64,000 nucleotides of DNA from Amorphus coralli DSM 19760 (GTDB lineage Bacteria > Pseudomonadota > Alphaproteobacteria > Rhizobiales > Amorphaceae): the NCBI RefSeq assembly GCF_000374525.1, contig NZ_KB894574.1, positions 400,425-464,424 on the forward strand, in the 5' to 3' direction. Each line of letters starts with the position of its first letter. The first letter of the stretch is position 1. Made by a program: the position numbers and the translations under genes. Positions 63,914 to 64,000 of this stretch are shown piece by piece. The notes under the pieces are model-generated. The model had not been told where the DNA came from. It searched no databases and saw nothing but the letters and a program-made list of their open reading frames with translations.

Positions 63914-64000
63914 TCAGAAGCGGAAGGAGGCTTCGGCGGAGAAGGTGTGGCCGGTGAGGTTGTCGCGGATCTCCGCCTGGTAGGAGGCGCCGAAGGCGAA
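63914..64000 (-). CDS. C-terminal end of another autotransporter (partial)
   Basis: The last 28 codons of a minus-strand gene read FAFGASYQAEIRDNL, then TGHTFSAEASFRF and stop. The alternating hydrophobic pattern and terminal phenylalanine are those of an autotransporter barrel's final strands. It would lie upstream of the giant autotransporter in the same direction, with about 245 bases between, giving a tandem pair. The rest lies outside the window. Confidence 0.75.
   Translation of the reverse strand, partial: FAFGASYQAEIRDNLTGHTFSAEASFRF

Overview
The window is high-GC DNA from an alphaproteobacterium, most likely of the order Hyphomicrobiales (Rhizobiales). The evidence is a complete PhyR-NepR-EcfG general stress module with matching promoters, an FtcR-type flagellar regulator, a SitABCD manganese transporter with a Mur-like operator, and an imelysin iron operon of the type found in that order. 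The species cannot be named from the sequence.

Layout. 1-1.4 kb: the end of an ethanolamine ammonia-lyase locus (eutB partial, eutC). 1.6-4.9 kb: a membrane GGDEF protein with a degenerate GGQDF site, convergent with and overlapping a secreted GH8 glucanase. 5.0-11.4 kb: the stress core (ecfG, nepR, phyR) followed by small membrane and redox genes; five GGAAC-N16-CGTT promoters lie in this stretch. 11.5-13.7 kb: a short MetE-like methyltransferase divergent from a GntR/FCD regulator, with two TGTATACA palindromes between them. 13.7-22.0 kb: one long minus-strand operon holding a CUT2 sugar ABC transporter, an SDR dehydrogenase, a ThuA protein and an unusual winged-helix/solute-binding fusion. 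22.0-28.5 kb: an iron-related operon (Cys-rich protein, imelysin, di-haem DUF1111 protein, second imelysin, DUF1513 protein). 28.7-30.2 kb: TetR, YciI and Tag glycosylase. 30.2-33.7 kb: sitABCD. 33.9-36.5 kb: modABC behind a perfect ModE-type box. 36.7-42.3 kb: ubiX, ftcR, then a two-component module made of a Mo-domain-like periplasmic protein, a histidine kinase, a receiver protein and a receiver-MarR regulator. 42.3-49.0 kb: a gene-free stretch with strong hairpins, a truncated globin, a hairpin-repeat array, and the housekeeping genes holA, lptE, leuS and yggS. 49.1-49.6 kb: tRNA-Leu, tRNA-fMet and a terminator. From 49.6 kb the content is accessory: a catabolic cluster (PL22-like protein, TAXI-TRAP transporter, DHDPS-family aldolase, LacI regulator with two operators), a broken IS5-family element, and a very large Gly-rich autotransporter followed by the last 28 codons of another.

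The most unusual items are the cytoplasmic DNA-binding/sugar-binding fusion protein, a dispersed palindromic repeat whose arms co-vary (evidence for selection on a hairpin), the dense cluster of EcfG promoters, the cofactor-less Mo-domain/kinase/receiver module, and a gene-free 700-bp stretch ending in a near-perfect intrinsic terminator that may encode a structured RNA. All assignments come from reading the sequence and recalled family knowledge; no database search was made.
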